Assembly (NCBI RefSeq): GCF_015277855.1
Contig: NZ_CP063812.1
Span: 310,001-374,000, forward strand
DNA: 64,000 bases
From: Microbacterium cremeum
GTDB taxonomy: Bacteria; Actinomycetota; Actinomycetes; Actinomycetales; Microbacteriaceae
Reading direction: 5' to 3'
Shown: positions 33,634-44,382 of the stretch, one piece after another
How the letters are laid out: every line of letters begins with the position of its first letter
Numbering within the stretch: position 1 is the first letter of the stretch
Notes under the pieces: generated by a model
What the model saw: only the letters and a program-made list of their open reading frames with translations
Database searches by the model: none
What the model was told of the DNA's origin: nothing
Translations under genes and position numbers: made by a program

Positions 33634-34536
33634 ATGTCCACGCACGACACCGCGCCGGCCCCTTCGACGAACTCAGCGGTCGAGGTGAGCACCGAGGCCC
33701 CGGCCACCCGCATCCAGCAGCACCGCCGCTACCTCATGTGCCGCCCCGAGCACTTCACGGTGAGCTACAAGATCAACCCCTGGATGGAGCCGGCGAACCC
33801 GACCGACACGGCGCTCGCCGTGCAGCAGTGGCAGGCGCTCTACGACACCTACCTCGAGCTCGGCCACGAGGTGCACCTGATCGACCCGATCGAGGGCCTG
33901 CCCGACATGGTCTACACCGCCAACGGCGGCTTCATCATCGACGGCGTGGCCTACGGCGCGAAGTTCCGCTTCCAGGAGCGCGTGCCCGAGGGGCCTGCGT
34001 TCATGGAGTGGTTCCGCGCGAACGGCTTCGAGGTCGTCGATCCGGTCGAGGTCAACGAGGGCGAGGGCGACTTCCTCCTCGTCGGCGACACGATCCTCGC
34101 CGGCACCGGCTTCCGCTCGACCGGCGACAGCCACCGCGAGCTCGCCGACGTGTTCGGCAAGGAGGTCGTGAGCCTGAACCTGGTCGACCCCCGCTTCTAC
34201 CACCTCGACACCGCGATCTCGGTGCTCGACCCGATCCAGGGCCCCGGCGGCGTCGACCGCGCCAACATCGCCTACCTCCCCGGCGCCTTCGACGAGCGCA
34301 GCCAGTCGATCCTCGCCGAGCGCTACCCCGACGCGATCCGTGTCGCCGACGCCGACGGAGCCGTGTTCGGCCTCAACTCGGCCAGCGACGGACTCAACGT
34401 CATCATCTCGCCGCGCGCGAAGGGCTTCGAGGCGCAGCTGCGCGAGCGCGGCTACAACCCGGTGCTCGTCGACCTGTCGGAGCTGCTGCTCGGCGGCGGC
34501 GGCATCAAGTGCTGCACGCTCGAGCTGCGGCGCTGA
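33634..34536 (+). CDS. ddaH: Dimethylarginine dimethylaminohydrolase
   Basis: The 300-residue protein is a pentein-fold amidinohydrolase that splits methylated arginine to citrulline and methylamines. It can also resemble arginine deiminase-like enzymes. Conserved parts are GLPDMVYTANGGF, FRFQERVPE, EGEGDFLLVGD, the catalytic His in RFYHLDTAISVLD and the catalytic Cys in the C-terminal GGGIKCCTLELRR. ATG 33634 follows AAGGAGACAG. Bases near 33660 (CCCCTTCGACGAACTCAGC) encode a variable N-terminal stretch that resembles the TTCGACAGGCTCAGG repeat. rocD follows after 12 bases. Confidence 0.92.
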   Translation: MSTHDTAPAPSTNSAVEVSTEAPATRIQQHRRYLMCRPEHFTVSYKINPWMEPANPTDTALAVQQWQALYDTYLELGHEVHLIDPIEGLPDMVYTANGGFIIDGVAYGAKFRFQERVPEGPAFMEWFRANGFEVVDPVEVNEGEGDFLLVGDTILAGTGFRSTGDSHRELADVFGKEVVSLNLVDPRFYHLDTAISVLDPIQGPGGVDRANIAYLPGAFDERSQSILAERYPDAIRVADADGAVFGLNSASDGLNVIISPRAKGFEAQLRERGYNPVLVDLSELLLGGGGIKCCTLELRR

Positions 34537-34548
34537 GAGAAGGACCAC

Positions 34549-35790
34549 ATGACCTCGGTCTCCCCGTTCCTGAGCCCGTCGAAGGACGACACCGCCATCG
34601 CCCGCATCATCGCGGACGAAGGCGAGCACGTCGCGCACAACTACCACCCGCTTCCGGTCGTCATCTCGCGCGGTGAAGGCGCGTGGGTGACGGATGTCGA
34701 GGGCAAGCGTTACCTCGACCTGCTGTCGGCGTACTCCGCGTTGAACTTCGGGCACGGGCATCCGGCTCTCCTCGCCGCCGCGCAGGAGCAGCTGAACCGC
34801 CTCACGCTCACCAGCCGCGCGTACCACAACGACCGTCTGGGTCCGTTCGCCGCGGCGCTGGCCGAGCTGTGCGGCAAGGAGCTCGTGCTGCCGATGAACA
34901 CCGGCGCCGAGGCCGTCGAGACGGGAATCAAGGTCGCGCGCGCGTGGGGTTACCGCACGAAGGGGATCGCCCCGGATGCCGCGACCATCGTCGTCGCGCA
35001 CGGCAACTTCCACGGCCGCACGACCACGATCGTGGGCTTCAGCGACGACCCGGACGCGCGGGGCGACTTCGGGCCGTTCGCGCCCGGGTTCGTGCCGGTG
35101 CCGTTCGGCGACGCGTCCGCCATCGAGGCGGCGATCACCCCCGAGACGGCGGCGGTCCTCATCGAGCCGATCCAGGGCGAGGCCGGCGTGGTCCTCCCGC
35201 CCGACGGGTACCTGCGCGCGGTGCGCGAGATCTGCACGAAGCACGGCGTCCTGTTCATCGCCGACGAGATCCAGTCCGGCCTCGGCCGCGTCGGCGAGAC
35301 GTTCGCATGCGACCGCGAGGGCGTGGTTCCCGACGTGTACCTGCTCGGCAAGGCGCTGGGCGGCGGCATCCTCCCCGTCTCGGCCGTCGTCGCGGACCGC
35401 GACGTGCTGGGCGTCATCCGCCCCGGCGAGCACGGCTCGACGTTCGGCGGAAACCCGCTCGCGGCGGCCGTCGGGCTGCGGGTCGTCGAGATGCTGCAGT
35501 CGGGCGAGTTCCAGCGTCGCGCGAAGCTGCTGGGCGAGCACCTCGAGGCGAAGCTCGGCGAGCTCGTCGGCCACGGCGTGACGGGGGTGCGCGCGGCGGG
35601 GCTGTGGGCGGGCGTCGACATCGACCCGGCCGTGGGGACCGGCCGCGACGTCGCCGAGCGGCTCATCGCGCGCGGCGTGCTCGTGAAAGACACCCACGGC
35701 CAGACGATCCGCATCGCGCCGCCGCTCGTGGTGCGCGGGACCGAGCTGGACTGGGCGATCGAGCAGCTGCGGGTGGTGCTCGCGGGCTGA
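34549..35790 (+). CDS. rocD: Ornithine aminotransferase
   Basis: The 413-residue class-III PLP aminotransferase converts ornithine and 2-oxoglutarate to glutamate semialdehyde and glutamate. Diagnostic parts are YLDLLSAYSALNFGHGHP, MNTGAEAVETGIKVAR, HGNFHGRTTTIVGFS, FIADEIQSGLGRVGETFACD with the PLP aspartate, and the Schiff-base lysine in YLLGKALGGGILPVSAV. Its product is the same semialdehyde made by PutA, so ddaH-rocD and putA converge on glutamate. The stop is followed by a hairpin shared with the convergent gene. Confidence 0.95.
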   Translation: MTSVSPFLSPSKDDTAIARIIADEGEHVAHNYHPLPVVISRGEGAWVTDVEGKRYLDLLSAYSALNFGHGHPALLAAAQEQLNRLTLTSRAYHNDRLGPFAAALAELCGKELVLPMNTGAEAVETGIKVARAWGYRTKGIAPDAATIVVAHGNFHGRTTTIVGFSDDPDARGDFGPFAPGFVPVPFGDASAIEAAITPETAAVLIEPIQGEAGVVLPPDGYLRAVREICTKHGVLFIADEIQSGLGRVGETFACDREGVVPDVYLLGKALGGGILPVSAVVADRDVLGVIRPGEHGSTFGGNPLAAAVGLRVVEMLQSGEFQRRAKLLGEHLEAKLGELVGHGVTGVRAAGLWAGVDIDPAVGTGRDVAERLIARGVLVKDTHGQTIRIAPPLVVRGTELDWAIEQLRVVLAG

Positions 35791-35797
35791 CCCGGGG

Positions 35798-35858
35798 CGC
35801 GGGCCCTACCCGCACCGCCGAGGCGGCCGCGGCCGGCGGCAGCGGGCGCGGGCCCGCG
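35798..35858. terminator. Convergent-gene hairpin
   Basis: CGCGGGCCC (35798-35806) pairs with GGGCCCGCG (35850-35858), enclosing a further GC-rich palindromic stretch. It occupies the whole gap between rocD and the convergent dehydrogenase. Confidence 0.5.
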
Positions 35859-36911
35859 TCAGGCCCGGGTGGGAACGACCACGGACTTGATCGTCGACGG
35901 GTCCGCGGTGGACTCCAGGGCCTCGCGCACCTGACCCAGGCCGAACGTGCCGGTGACCATCCGGTCCAGGTCGACTCGACCGGCCGCGACGAGCGAGATC
36001 GCCGTCGGCCACGTGTTGGCGTAGCGGAAGACGCCGGTCACGACGAGCTCCTTGTTCTGGATCGCGGTGATCGGCAGCGGCACCTCGGGCAGTCCCATGC
36101 CGACGAGCACCGCTCGTCCGGCGGGCCGGAGTGCCCGGATCCCGGCGCGAACAGCCGAAGCCGCGCCCGATGCGTCGGCGAACGAGTCGACGCCGGCCAC
36201 GAGCGTCTCGAAGTCGGGGCTGCTCGGGTCCACCACGGATGTCGCCCCGAACGACAGCGCGGCCGCGCGTCGATCGTCGGCGATGTCCGACACGATGACT
36301 TCGGCGGCGCCGTACGCGCGCGCCACCTGTGCGATCGCGATGCCCACAGGCCCGGCCCCCGTTACGAGGACCCGATCGCCGGGTGAGAACCGCGCCTTGC
36401 GCGCTGTCGCGATCGCGACCGAGAGCGGCTCCATGAGCGCCGCGGCGTGGTCGCTCACGCTGTCGGGGATCGCGTGCGCGAAGTGGCTCTGGATCGTCAC
36501 GTACTCCTGAAACGCGCCGTCGGTTCCCGGCACGGCGTAGAACTCCATGTGGGGGTCGAGGTTGTAGTCGCCGCGCAGCGTCTCGGCCGACGTGGTCGAC
36601 GGATGCTGCGGCTCGATCGAGACACGCTCACCGATCCGCTCACGACTCACATCGTCGCCGACCGCGACGATCGTCCCGCCCGACTCGTGCCCGAGCACCA
36701 GCGGCTCCGAGACCACCCAGTCGCCCAGATGGCCGTCCTTGTAGAAGTGCACGTCGCTGCCGCACACCCCGACCGCGGTCACGCGGACGAGCACCTCATC
36801 GGCTCGGGGCGCCGGCACGGGGCGCCTCTCCAGCACGATCTCGCCGGCACGGACGAGCACGGCCGCCGTCATGCCGACTGACTCCGTCGACGCGTCCCGG
36901 GGTGTGCTCAT
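35859..36911 (-). CDS. Zinc-type polyol dehydrogenase lacking the structural-zinc cysteines
   Basis: The 350-residue MDR protein resembles sorbitol/xylitol/idonate dehydrogenases. Catalytic zinc ligands are present (VGVCGSDVHF, VLGHESGG, LMEPLSVA), as is the NAD site VTGAGPVGIAIAQVARAYG. The loop that normally holds four cysteines reads EPQHPSTTSAETLRGDYNL and has none, so the structural zinc should be absent. ATG 36911 is preceded by GGAGACC. It is divergent from the polyol operon starting at 37133 and probably belongs to it, perhaps acting on a different tetritol stereoisomer (inference). Confidence 0.85.
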   Translation of the reverse strand: MSTPRDASTESVGMTAAVLVRAGEIVLERRPVPAPRADEVLVRVTAVGVCGSDVHFYKDGHLGDWVVSEPLVLGHESGGTIVAVGDDVSRERIGERVSIEPQHPSTTSAETLRGDYNLDPHMEFYAVPGTDGAFQEYVTIQSHFAHAIPDSVSDHAAALMEPLSVAIATARKARFSPGDRVLVTGAGPVGIAIAQVARAYGAAEVIVSDIADDRRAAALSFGATSVVDPSSPDFETLVAGVDSFADASGAASAVRAGIRALRPAGRAVLVGMGLPEVPLPITAIQNKELVVTGVFRYANTWPTAISLVAAGRVDLDRMVTGTFGLGQVREALESTADPSTIKSVVVPTRA

Positions 36912-37132
36912 GTGGGTCTCCTTCGATCCGGATTGACATGCATATGTGATGATCTTATGGTGTATCTCACGTGAACTTGTGACAAGATCACAGGAAAGAT
37001 AACACAAGGTCTGTGAGCCTTGTGCCCCGCGCAAGCGGCCGACGGCATGTTCGCCGCCGCGGGGGAGAGCAGGAACGCCACCGTCGCCGTACCCCCGGTT
37101 TTCGACGGCGATGGCCGAAAACGGGAGCAAAG
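36912..37132. promoter_or_regulatory. Divergent control region of the polyol locus
   Basis: The plus strand has -35 TTGACA (36933-36938), a 17-base spacer and -10 TATGGT (36956-36961). A perfect TGTGA-N5-TCACA inverted repeat lies at 36978-36992, just past the start point, with another TGTGA half at 36945-36949. The region is AT-richer than its surroundings. The DeoR protein encoded at 45655 is the likely ligand; a CRP-like factor is the alternative. Confidence 0.65.
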
Positions 37133-38164
37133 ATGCGCGCAGTTGTATTCACGGCGGAGGGCGAACTGGCACTCGAGGAGCGACCCAGGCCGACGCCCGG
37201 CTACAAGGAGATCCTCATCGAGACGGCTGCGGTCGGTATCTGCGGAACCGACACGCACGTCCTCGACGGCGAGTTCGAGGGGACGGTGTTCCCCCTGGTG
37301 CCAGGTCACGAGGCGACGGGGACGATCGTCGCGCTCGGCGAGGGCGTGAACGACGGCGTGTTCGACTTCCGCGTCGGCGACCGCGTCGCCGTCAACCCCA
37401 GCACGACGTGCGGCGAGTGCGAGTTCTGTCAGAACGGCCACCAGAACCTGTGCCGGTTCTGGAACGGCCTCGGCGTCGTGGCGTCCGACGGTGCATCGCA
37501 GCAGTTCTTCACCGCTCCCGCGGGCAACGTCTACAAGCTCAAGCCCGAGACCGACCTGTACGAGGCCGCGCTCATCGAGCCGCTGGCGTGCGCGATCCGC
37601 GGATGGGATGTGCTCCCGCGGCGCCTGGGCGACCACGTCCTCGTCTACGGCGCGGGCACGATGGGCCTGATGATGGCGCAGCTGGCCACGAAGGCCGGAG
37701 CGGCCACCGTCACGATCGTCGATCTCAACGAGGCGCGGCTGCAGACGGCCGCCGAGTGCGGCATCGAGCTGCGCTACACCAGCGCCGACGACGCCGACCG
37801 CGAGAAGTGGGACGTCGTCATCGACTGCACCGGCAACATCCGGGCCATCGAGGACGCCCTCGCGCGGGTCAAGCCCGCCGGCTACTTCCAGGACTTCGGC
37901 GTGGCTCCCGCGGACCGGACGGCGCAGTTCTCGCCCTTCCGCGTCTATCGCGACGAGATCACCATCGTCGGCACCATGGCCGTGCTCAACTCCTTCGGCC
38001 GGGCCGTCGAGCTCTTCGAGGCGGGCGCGATCAACGCGACGGCGATGATCAGCCACTCGTTCACGCTCGACGACTACTCCGACGCGCTCGAGATGTTCCG
38101 CCGCGGTGAAGGTCGCAAGCTGCAGATCCGCCCGAACGACACCGAATCGCGGGTCCTCCTGTGA
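37133..38164 (+). CDS. Zinc-dependent polyol (tetritol-type) dehydrogenase
   Basis: The 343-residue MDR dehydrogenase keeps both zinc sites. Catalytic ligands are in VGICGTDTHV, VPGHEATG and LIEPLACAI; structural cysteines are in TTCGECEFCQNGHQNLC. The NAD domain has VYGAGTMGLMMAQLATKAGA. It starts the operon with ABC importer, kinase and isomerase genes. The set matches tetritol pathways characterised in Mycobacterium smegmatis, where an MDR enzyme oxidises erythritol or threitol to erythrulose. Exact substrate is inferred. It ends in a 4-base overlap with the DUF2291 gene. Confidence 0.88.
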   Translation: MRAVVFTAEGELALEERPRPTPGYKEILIETAAVGICGTDTHVLDGEFEGTVFPLVPGHEATGTIVALGEGVNDGVFDFRVGDRVAVNPSTTCGECEFCQNGHQNLCRFWNGLGVVASDGASQQFFTAPAGNVYKLKPETDLYEAALIEPLACAIRGWDVLPRRLGDHVLVYGAGTMGLMMAQLATKAGAATVTIVDLNEARLQTAAECGIELRYTSADDADREKWDVVIDCTGNIRAIEDALARVKPAGYFQDFGVAPADRTAQFSPFRVYRDEITIVGTMAVLNSFGRAVELFEAGAINATAMISHSFTLDDYSDALEMFRRGEGRKLQIRPNDTESRVLL

Positions 38165-38822
38165 GCGCCTCGACTGCCGGCCCCACGACGACGCCGCGCA
38201 AGAAGCTCTCGACCGGCGCCAAGCGCGGCATCTGGATCGGCGTCATCGCCCTGATCGTCCTCGGCGTGGTGCTCGGGACCAAGGCCGTGGCCAACGACGA
38301 CGCAAGCCTCCAGGGCGCGCAGGAGTTCGACCCCGCCACTTTCGGCGCGGAGAACTTCCCGCAGATCCAGGAGTCGGTCGCCGAGCGCGCCACCGACGCC
38401 GCCACGCTGGCGGAGGCGATCGCGGCGGACCCGGCGGCCGCCGCAGAGGAGTACGCCGTCGCCAGCTCCGGGGGACCGGTGTACAGCGTCACGTTCACGG
38501 GTGTGGTCGGAGAGGGCCAGTCCGGGATCTACGAGGTCCACGTCGAAGGCGTCCCCGAGGGCCAGCTCATCCGGGTGCAGACCGGTCCGGCCGTCAACGG
38601 CACGGAGCTGCGCGATGCGACCGGCGAGATCACGTTCGGTCAGTTCACGAACCAGATCGACTACCAGAACGCCGCCGCTGCGCTGAACGAGCAGCTCAAG
38701 GCGGAAGTGCTCGCCGATGTCGACACGGCTGCCCTCCAAGGCAGGACGATCACCGTGACGGGCGCGTTCACGCTCATCAACCCGGCGGCCTGGCTGGTCA
38801 CCCCGACCGAGATCGAGGTCTC

Positions 38823-38826
<4 letters not shown>
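38161..38826 (+). CDS. DUF2291-family membrane-anchored protein
   Basis: The 221-residue protein starts at GTG 38161. One transmembrane helix (about 20-40, GIWIGVIALIVLGVVLGTKAV) anchors an extracytoplasmic domain. Its pattern (FGAENFPQIQESVAERATDA, YSVTFTGVVGEGQSGIYEVHVEG, VRVQTGPAVNGTELRDATG-like, FTNQIDYQNAAAALN) is that of DUF2291. The family is found in ribose-type ABC operons for polyols and pentoses; its role is not established. It overlaps both neighbours by ATGA-type junctions. Confidence 0.85.
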
Positions 38827-40352
<1,526 letters not shown>

Positions 40353-40372
40353 CGCCCAGAACGGATCGCACA

Positions 40373-41485
40373 ATGACGACGACGACAACCACCATCATCG
40401 AGAACAAGAAGAGGTTCTCGATCGCGAAGCTCCTGCTGGAGGGACGGGCGTTCCTCGCGCTCATCCTCATCATCGTGGTGTTCTCGCTCCTGTCGCCGAA
40501 CTACCTCACGGTCGACAACCTCCTGATCATGGCCTCGCACGTGGCCATCTACGCCCTGCTCGGCATGGGCATGCTCATGGTGATCCTCAACGGCGGGATC
40601 GACCTGTCGGTGGGTTCGACGCTCGGCTTCTCCGCCGTCATCGCCGGCTTCCTGCTGCAAGGCGTGCCCATCAACATCTTCGGCATCACGCTCTTCCCGA
40701 GCGTGCCGGTCGTCGTGCTGCTGTCGTGCGGCGTGGGCGCGCTCGTGGGGCTCGTGAACGGCATCCTGGTGTCGAAGTTCAAGGTCGCCCCCTTCGTCGC
40801 GACGCTCGGGATGCTGTACGTCGTGCGCGGCCTCGCGCTGCTCATGACCAACGGCCTGACGATCAACGATCTCGCGGGCGAGCCCGAGCTCGGCAACACC
40901 GGGTTCGCGTGGCTCGGCTTCAACCGCATCCTCAACATCCCGATCGGCGTCATCATCATGGGCGTCGTCGCCGTCATCCTCGGCTACGTCCTGGGCAGGA
41001 CCAAGTTCGGCCGGTGGCTGTACGCGTCGGGCGGCAACGAGCGCGCGGCCGAGCTGTCTGGCGTGCCGGTCAAGAAGGTCAAGGTCTACGTCTACGTGAT
41101 CTCGGGCGTGTGCGCCGCGATCGCGGGCCTGATCCTGGCATCGACGCTCACCAGCGCCAGCCCCACCGCGGGCAACACCTACGAGCTGACCGCCATCGCC
41201 GCAGTGGTCATCGGCGGTGCCGCGCTCAGCGGCGGACGCGGCAACATCCGCGGCACGCTCCTGGGGGCGTTCGTCATCGGCTTCCTCTCCGACGGACTGG
41301 TCATCGTCGGCGTATCGGCCTACTGGCAGATGGTCTTCATGGGCGCCGTGATCGTCGTGGCGGTCCTGCTCAACACCCTCCAGTACGGACGCCGTCGTCG
41401 CCCCGCCGCGACGACCACTCCGTCCGCCCCCGCGTCGCCCACCCCGGTGGCGCAGGGATCCTCCACGTCGGGACAGGGCGCCTAG
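40373..41485 (+). CDS. Ribose-type sugar ABC transporter permease
   Basis: The 370-residue RbsC-type permease has about ten hydrophobic segments. It carries the family motifs LLGMGMLMVILNGGIDLSVGSTLGF, GLVNGILVSKFKVAPFVATLGMLYV and AAVVIGGAALSGGRGNIRGTLLGAF. The last 30 residues are a Pro/Thr/Ser-rich hydrophilic tail. ATG 40373 lies 20 bases after the ATPase stop, and its ribosome site is weak. Confidence 0.95.
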   Translation: MTTTTTTIIENKKRFSIAKLLLEGRAFLALILIIVVFSLLSPNYLTVDNLLIMASHVAIYALLGMGMLMVILNGGIDLSVGSTLGFSAVIAGFLLQGVPINIFGITLFPSVPVVVLLSCGVGALVGLVNGILVSKFKVAPFVATLGMLYVVRGLALLMTNGLTINDLAGEPELGNTGFAWLGFNRILNIPIGVIIMGVVAVILGYVLGRTKFGRWLYASGGNERAAELSGVPVKKVKVYVYVISGVCAAIAGLILASTLTSASPTAGNTYELTAIAAVVIGGAALSGGRGNIRGTLLGAFVIGFLSDGLVIVGVSAYWQMVFMGAVIVVAVLLNTLQYGRRRRPAATTTPSAPASPTPVAQGSSTSGQGA

Positions 41486-41560
41486 GCCCACGGCCGCGAA
41501 GCCCTGACCGCGAACCCGGCATCGAAGAACGCTGCCGAGCCACCAAGAAAGGACAATCAC

Positions 41561-42553
41561 ATGCTGCGCAACAAGGCGCTTGCCGCCCTCGCTGCCGCGG
41601 GCGCGCTGGTTCTGGGTCTGACGGCCTGCTCCAGCGGGAACACCGCCGGCTCGGACGAGACCTCGGGAGGATCGGGTGAGGCCGGCGGCCTCATCACGAT
41701 CATCGTCAACGACCCGGCCAACCCCTACTGGAAGACCGAGGGCGACATCGCCGCGGCCACCGCCGAGGAGCTCGGCTACGAGACCACGGTGGGCGCCCAC
41801 AAGGGCGACGCCAACACCGAGAACACGCTGATCGACACGGCGATCTCGAACAAGTCGGTGGCCATCATCCTCGACCCGGCGAACGCCGACGGTTCGATCG
41901 CCGCGGTGAAGAAGGCCGATGCCGCCGGCATCCCGGTCTTCCTCGTCAACGCGGAGATCAACGAGTCGGGCATCGCCAAGGCGCAGCTCGTCTCGAACAA
42001 CGCCCAGGGCGCCGCCCTCGGTGCGCAGGAATGGGTGCGGCTGATGGGAGAGGCGGGCGACTACGTCGAGCTCTTCGGCGCACCTTCCGACAACAACGCC
42101 CAGACCCGCTCGAACGGCTACACCACCGTGATCAGCCAGTACCCCGAGCTCGTCCAGGTCGGCAAGGAGGTCGCCGACTGGGATCGCACGAAGGGTCACG
42201 ACAAGATGCAGTCCCTGCTGCAGGCGAACTCCGCCATCAACGGCGTGATCGCCGGCAACGACGAGATGGCCCTCGGTGCGATCGCCGCGCTGAAGGAGGC
42301 CGGCCGACTGCAGGACATCGTCGTCGGCGGCTTCGACGGCTCCCCGGACGCGGTCGACGCGATCGTGGCCGGAGAACTGGCCTACACGGTGCTTCAGCCG
42401 GTCGCCACGTTCTCGGAGGAGGCCGTCCGCCTCGCCGACGAGTTCATCCGCACGGGTGAGGCACCCGAGACCGAGAAGCAGTCCTTCGACTGCATCCTCA
42501 TCACCACGGACAACGTCGGCAGCATGACGGCTCCCTTCACCTTCGAGGGCTGA
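41561..42553 (+). CDS. Sugar/polyol ABC transporter substrate-binding lipoprotein
   Basis: The 330-residue protein has a lipobox LTACSS (about 21-26) and a periplasmic-binding-4 domain of the RbsB type (IIVNDPANPYWKTEGDIAAATAEELGYE, AIILDPANADGSIAAVKKADAAGIPVFLVNAEI, GVIAGNDEMALGAIAALKEAG). This is the family used for erythritol/threitol uptake in characterised tetritol loci. AGAAAGGA precedes the ATG. Confidence 0.94.
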   Translation: MLRNKALAALAAAGALVLGLTACSSGNTAGSDETSGGSGEAGGLITIIVNDPANPYWKTEGDIAAATAEELGYETTVGAHKGDANTENTLIDTAISNKSVAIILDPANADGSIAAVKKADAAGIPVFLVNAEINESGIAKAQLVSNNAQGAALGAQEWVRLMGEAGDYVELFGAPSDNNAQTRSNGYTTVISQYPELVQVGKEVADWDRTKGHDKMQSLLQANSAINGVIAGNDEMALGAIAALKEAGRLQDIVVGGFDGSPDAVDAIVAGELAYTVLQPVATFSEEAVRLADEFIRTGEAPETEKQSFDCILITTDNVGSMTAPFTFEG

Positions 42554-42589
42554 CGACGACCAGCCGGCCGCGCGCTCCCGGGCGGCCGA

Positions 42590-42622
42590 ACGGGGGCGGG
42601 TGCGACTCGCATCCGCCCCCGT
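42590..42622 (+). promoter_or_regulatory. Strong intercistronic hairpin after the binding-protein gene
   Basis: A 15-bp stem, ACGGGGGCGGGTGCG (42590-42604) with CGCATCCGCCCCCGT (42608-42622), has one G-U pair and a 3-base loop. It lies between the binding protein and kinase genes. It could attenuate transcription into the kinase genes or stabilise the upstream message. Confidence 0.8.
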
Positions 42623-42645
42623 CCACTTCTACTCCAAGAGGCACC

Positions 42646-44367
42646 ATGAGCTACGTTCTGAACGATCCGGCCGATTTCGCCGACGAGTCCACCATGGGAT
42701 TCGTCGCCGCGCACCGCGACCTCGTGCGGCGGGTTCCCGGCGGCGTCGCCCGGGCCACGGCGACACCCGCCGGACAGGTCGCCGTCGTCATCGGCGGCGG
42801 GTCCGGGCACTATCCGGCATTCGCGGGCCTCGTGGGGCCGGGCCTGGCCCATGCCGCCGCGATGGGGAACGTCTTCGCCTCGCCCAGCGCGCAGCAGATC
42901 TACAGCGTCGCCAAGTCCGTCGCGACCGAGGCCGGAGTACTCCTCAGCTATGGAAACTACGCCGGCGACGTGCTCAACTTCGACCAGGCACAGGAGCGGC
43001 TCAACGCCGAGGGCATCCCGTGCCGCACAGTCCGCGTCACCGACGACATCTACAGCGCCTCCCCCGAGGAGCGCGACAAGCGCCGCGGGATCGCGGGCGA
43101 TCTCGCCGTGTTCCGCGCTGCCGCGTGGGCCGCGGAGCAGGGGTTCGACCTCGACCGCGTGCACGAGGTGGCCGCCCGTGCCAACGACCGCACCCGCTCC
43201 TTCGGCGTGGCCTTCACCGGCTGCACCCTCCCTGGTGCGAGCGAGCCGCTGTTCACCGTGCCGCCCGGTCAGATGGCGGTCGGCATGGGCATCCACGGCG
43301 AGCCGGGGATCGGCATCCGTCCCCTTCCCACCGCTTCGGAGCTGGGACGGCTCTTCGTCGAGGCGCTGCTGCAGGAGCGGCCGGACGACATCCCCTCGGC
43401 GGACGGTGCGCGCGTCGCCGCGATCGTCAACGGCCTCGGGTCGGTCAAGTCCGAAGAGCTCTTCGTCGTCTACGGGACCGTGGCCGCGCAACTCGAGAGC
43501 GCAGGCATCGTCGTCGTCCAGCCAGAGGTCGGCGAGTACGCGACGAGCTTCGAGATGGCCGGCGTCTCGCTGACGCTGCTGTGGCTGGACGACGAGCTCG
43601 AGGCGGCGTGGGCGGCTCCGACGTACACCCCGGCCTACCGCAAGGGCTCGCGCGACGTCACGGGCGCGGCTGCCGGCGAGACGGCGACGGATGCCGCCGC
43701 CGACGTCCCCGCCGCGAGCGACGAGTCGGTCGCCGCGGGTCGCAGTGTGCAGGCCGTCGTCGAGGCGATCCGCGACATCGTCGACCGGGAGGTCGATGAG
43801 CTCGGTCGTCTGGACTCCATCGCGGGCGACGGCGATCACGGCATCGGCATGCAGCGCGGCGCGCGGGCGGCCGCGGACGAGGCTGCGCGCGCCGTCGGCC
43901 TCGGCGCGGGCGCCGGCACGGTGCTCGCGCTGGCCGGCGACGCGTGGGCGCTGAAGGCCGGCGGCACCTCCGGCGCCCTGTGGGGTGCGGGTCTTCGCGC
44001 CGCCGGCGAGCGCATCGGCGACGACCGCGCGCCGGACGCGACCGCAGTCGCCGAAGCGGTCGAGGCGGCCCGCGCGAAGGTGCAGGAACTCGGCAAGGCG
44101 CAGGTCGGCGACAAGACGCTCGTCGACGCGCTCGTGCCGTTCGAAGAATCGCTGCGGCGGCGGGTGTCCTCCGACGAAGCGCTGCCCGACGCCTGGAAGG
44201 CGGCAGCGGCCGACGCCACCGCGGCGGCGGACGCGACCGCAGCTCTGCTGCCGCGGATGGGACGCGCCCGTCCGCACATGGAGAAGAGCCTCGGAACCCC
44301 CGACCCGGGAGCGATCTCCTTCGCTCTTGCGATGACCGCGGCCGCCGCGGTCTTGGCCAACGACTAG
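42646..44367 (+). CDS. DhaK-DhaL fused kinase (probable erythrulose kinase)
   Basis: The 573-residue ATP-dependent kinase joins a DhaK domain (about 1-330) and a DhaL domain (about 370-570). DhaK shows IGGGSGHYPAFAGLVG and the substrate-binding histidine in VGMGIHGEPGIG. DhaL shows the magnesium-binding SIAGDGDHGIGMQRG. Single-chain forms phosphorylate dihydroxyacetone, but with the adjacent RpiB- and TIM-like genes the better match is an L- or D-erythrulose kinase (LerK/DerK type). That assignment is inferred from gene context. Confidence 0.88.
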   Translation: MSYVLNDPADFADESTMGFVAAHRDLVRRVPGGVARATATPAGQVAVVIGGGSGHYPAFAGLVGPGLAHAAAMGNVFASPSAQQIYSVAKSVATEAGVLLSYGNYAGDVLNFDQAQERLNAEGIPCRTVRVTDDIYSASPEERDKRRGIAGDLAVFRAAAWAAEQGFDLDRVHEVAARANDRTRSFGVAFTGCTLPGASEPLFTVPPGQMAVGMGIHGEPGIGIRPLPTASELGRLFVEALLQERPDDIPSADGARVAAIVNGLGSVKSEELFVVYGTVAAQLESAGIVVVQPEVGEYATSFEMAGVSLTLLWLDDELEAAWAAPTYTPAYRKGSRDVTGAAAGETATDAAADVPAASDESVAAGRSVQAVVEAIRDIVDREVDELGRLDSIAGDGDHGIGMQRGARAAADEAARAVGLGAGAGTVLALAGDAWALKAGGTSGALWGAGLRAAGERIGDDRAPDATAVAEAVEAARAKVQELGKAQVGDKTLVDALVPFEESLRRRVSSDEALPDAWKAAAADATAAADATAALLPRMGRARPHMEKSLGTPDPGAISFALAMTAAAAVLAND

Positions 44368-44382
44368 GAACAGGAGTCTGAC

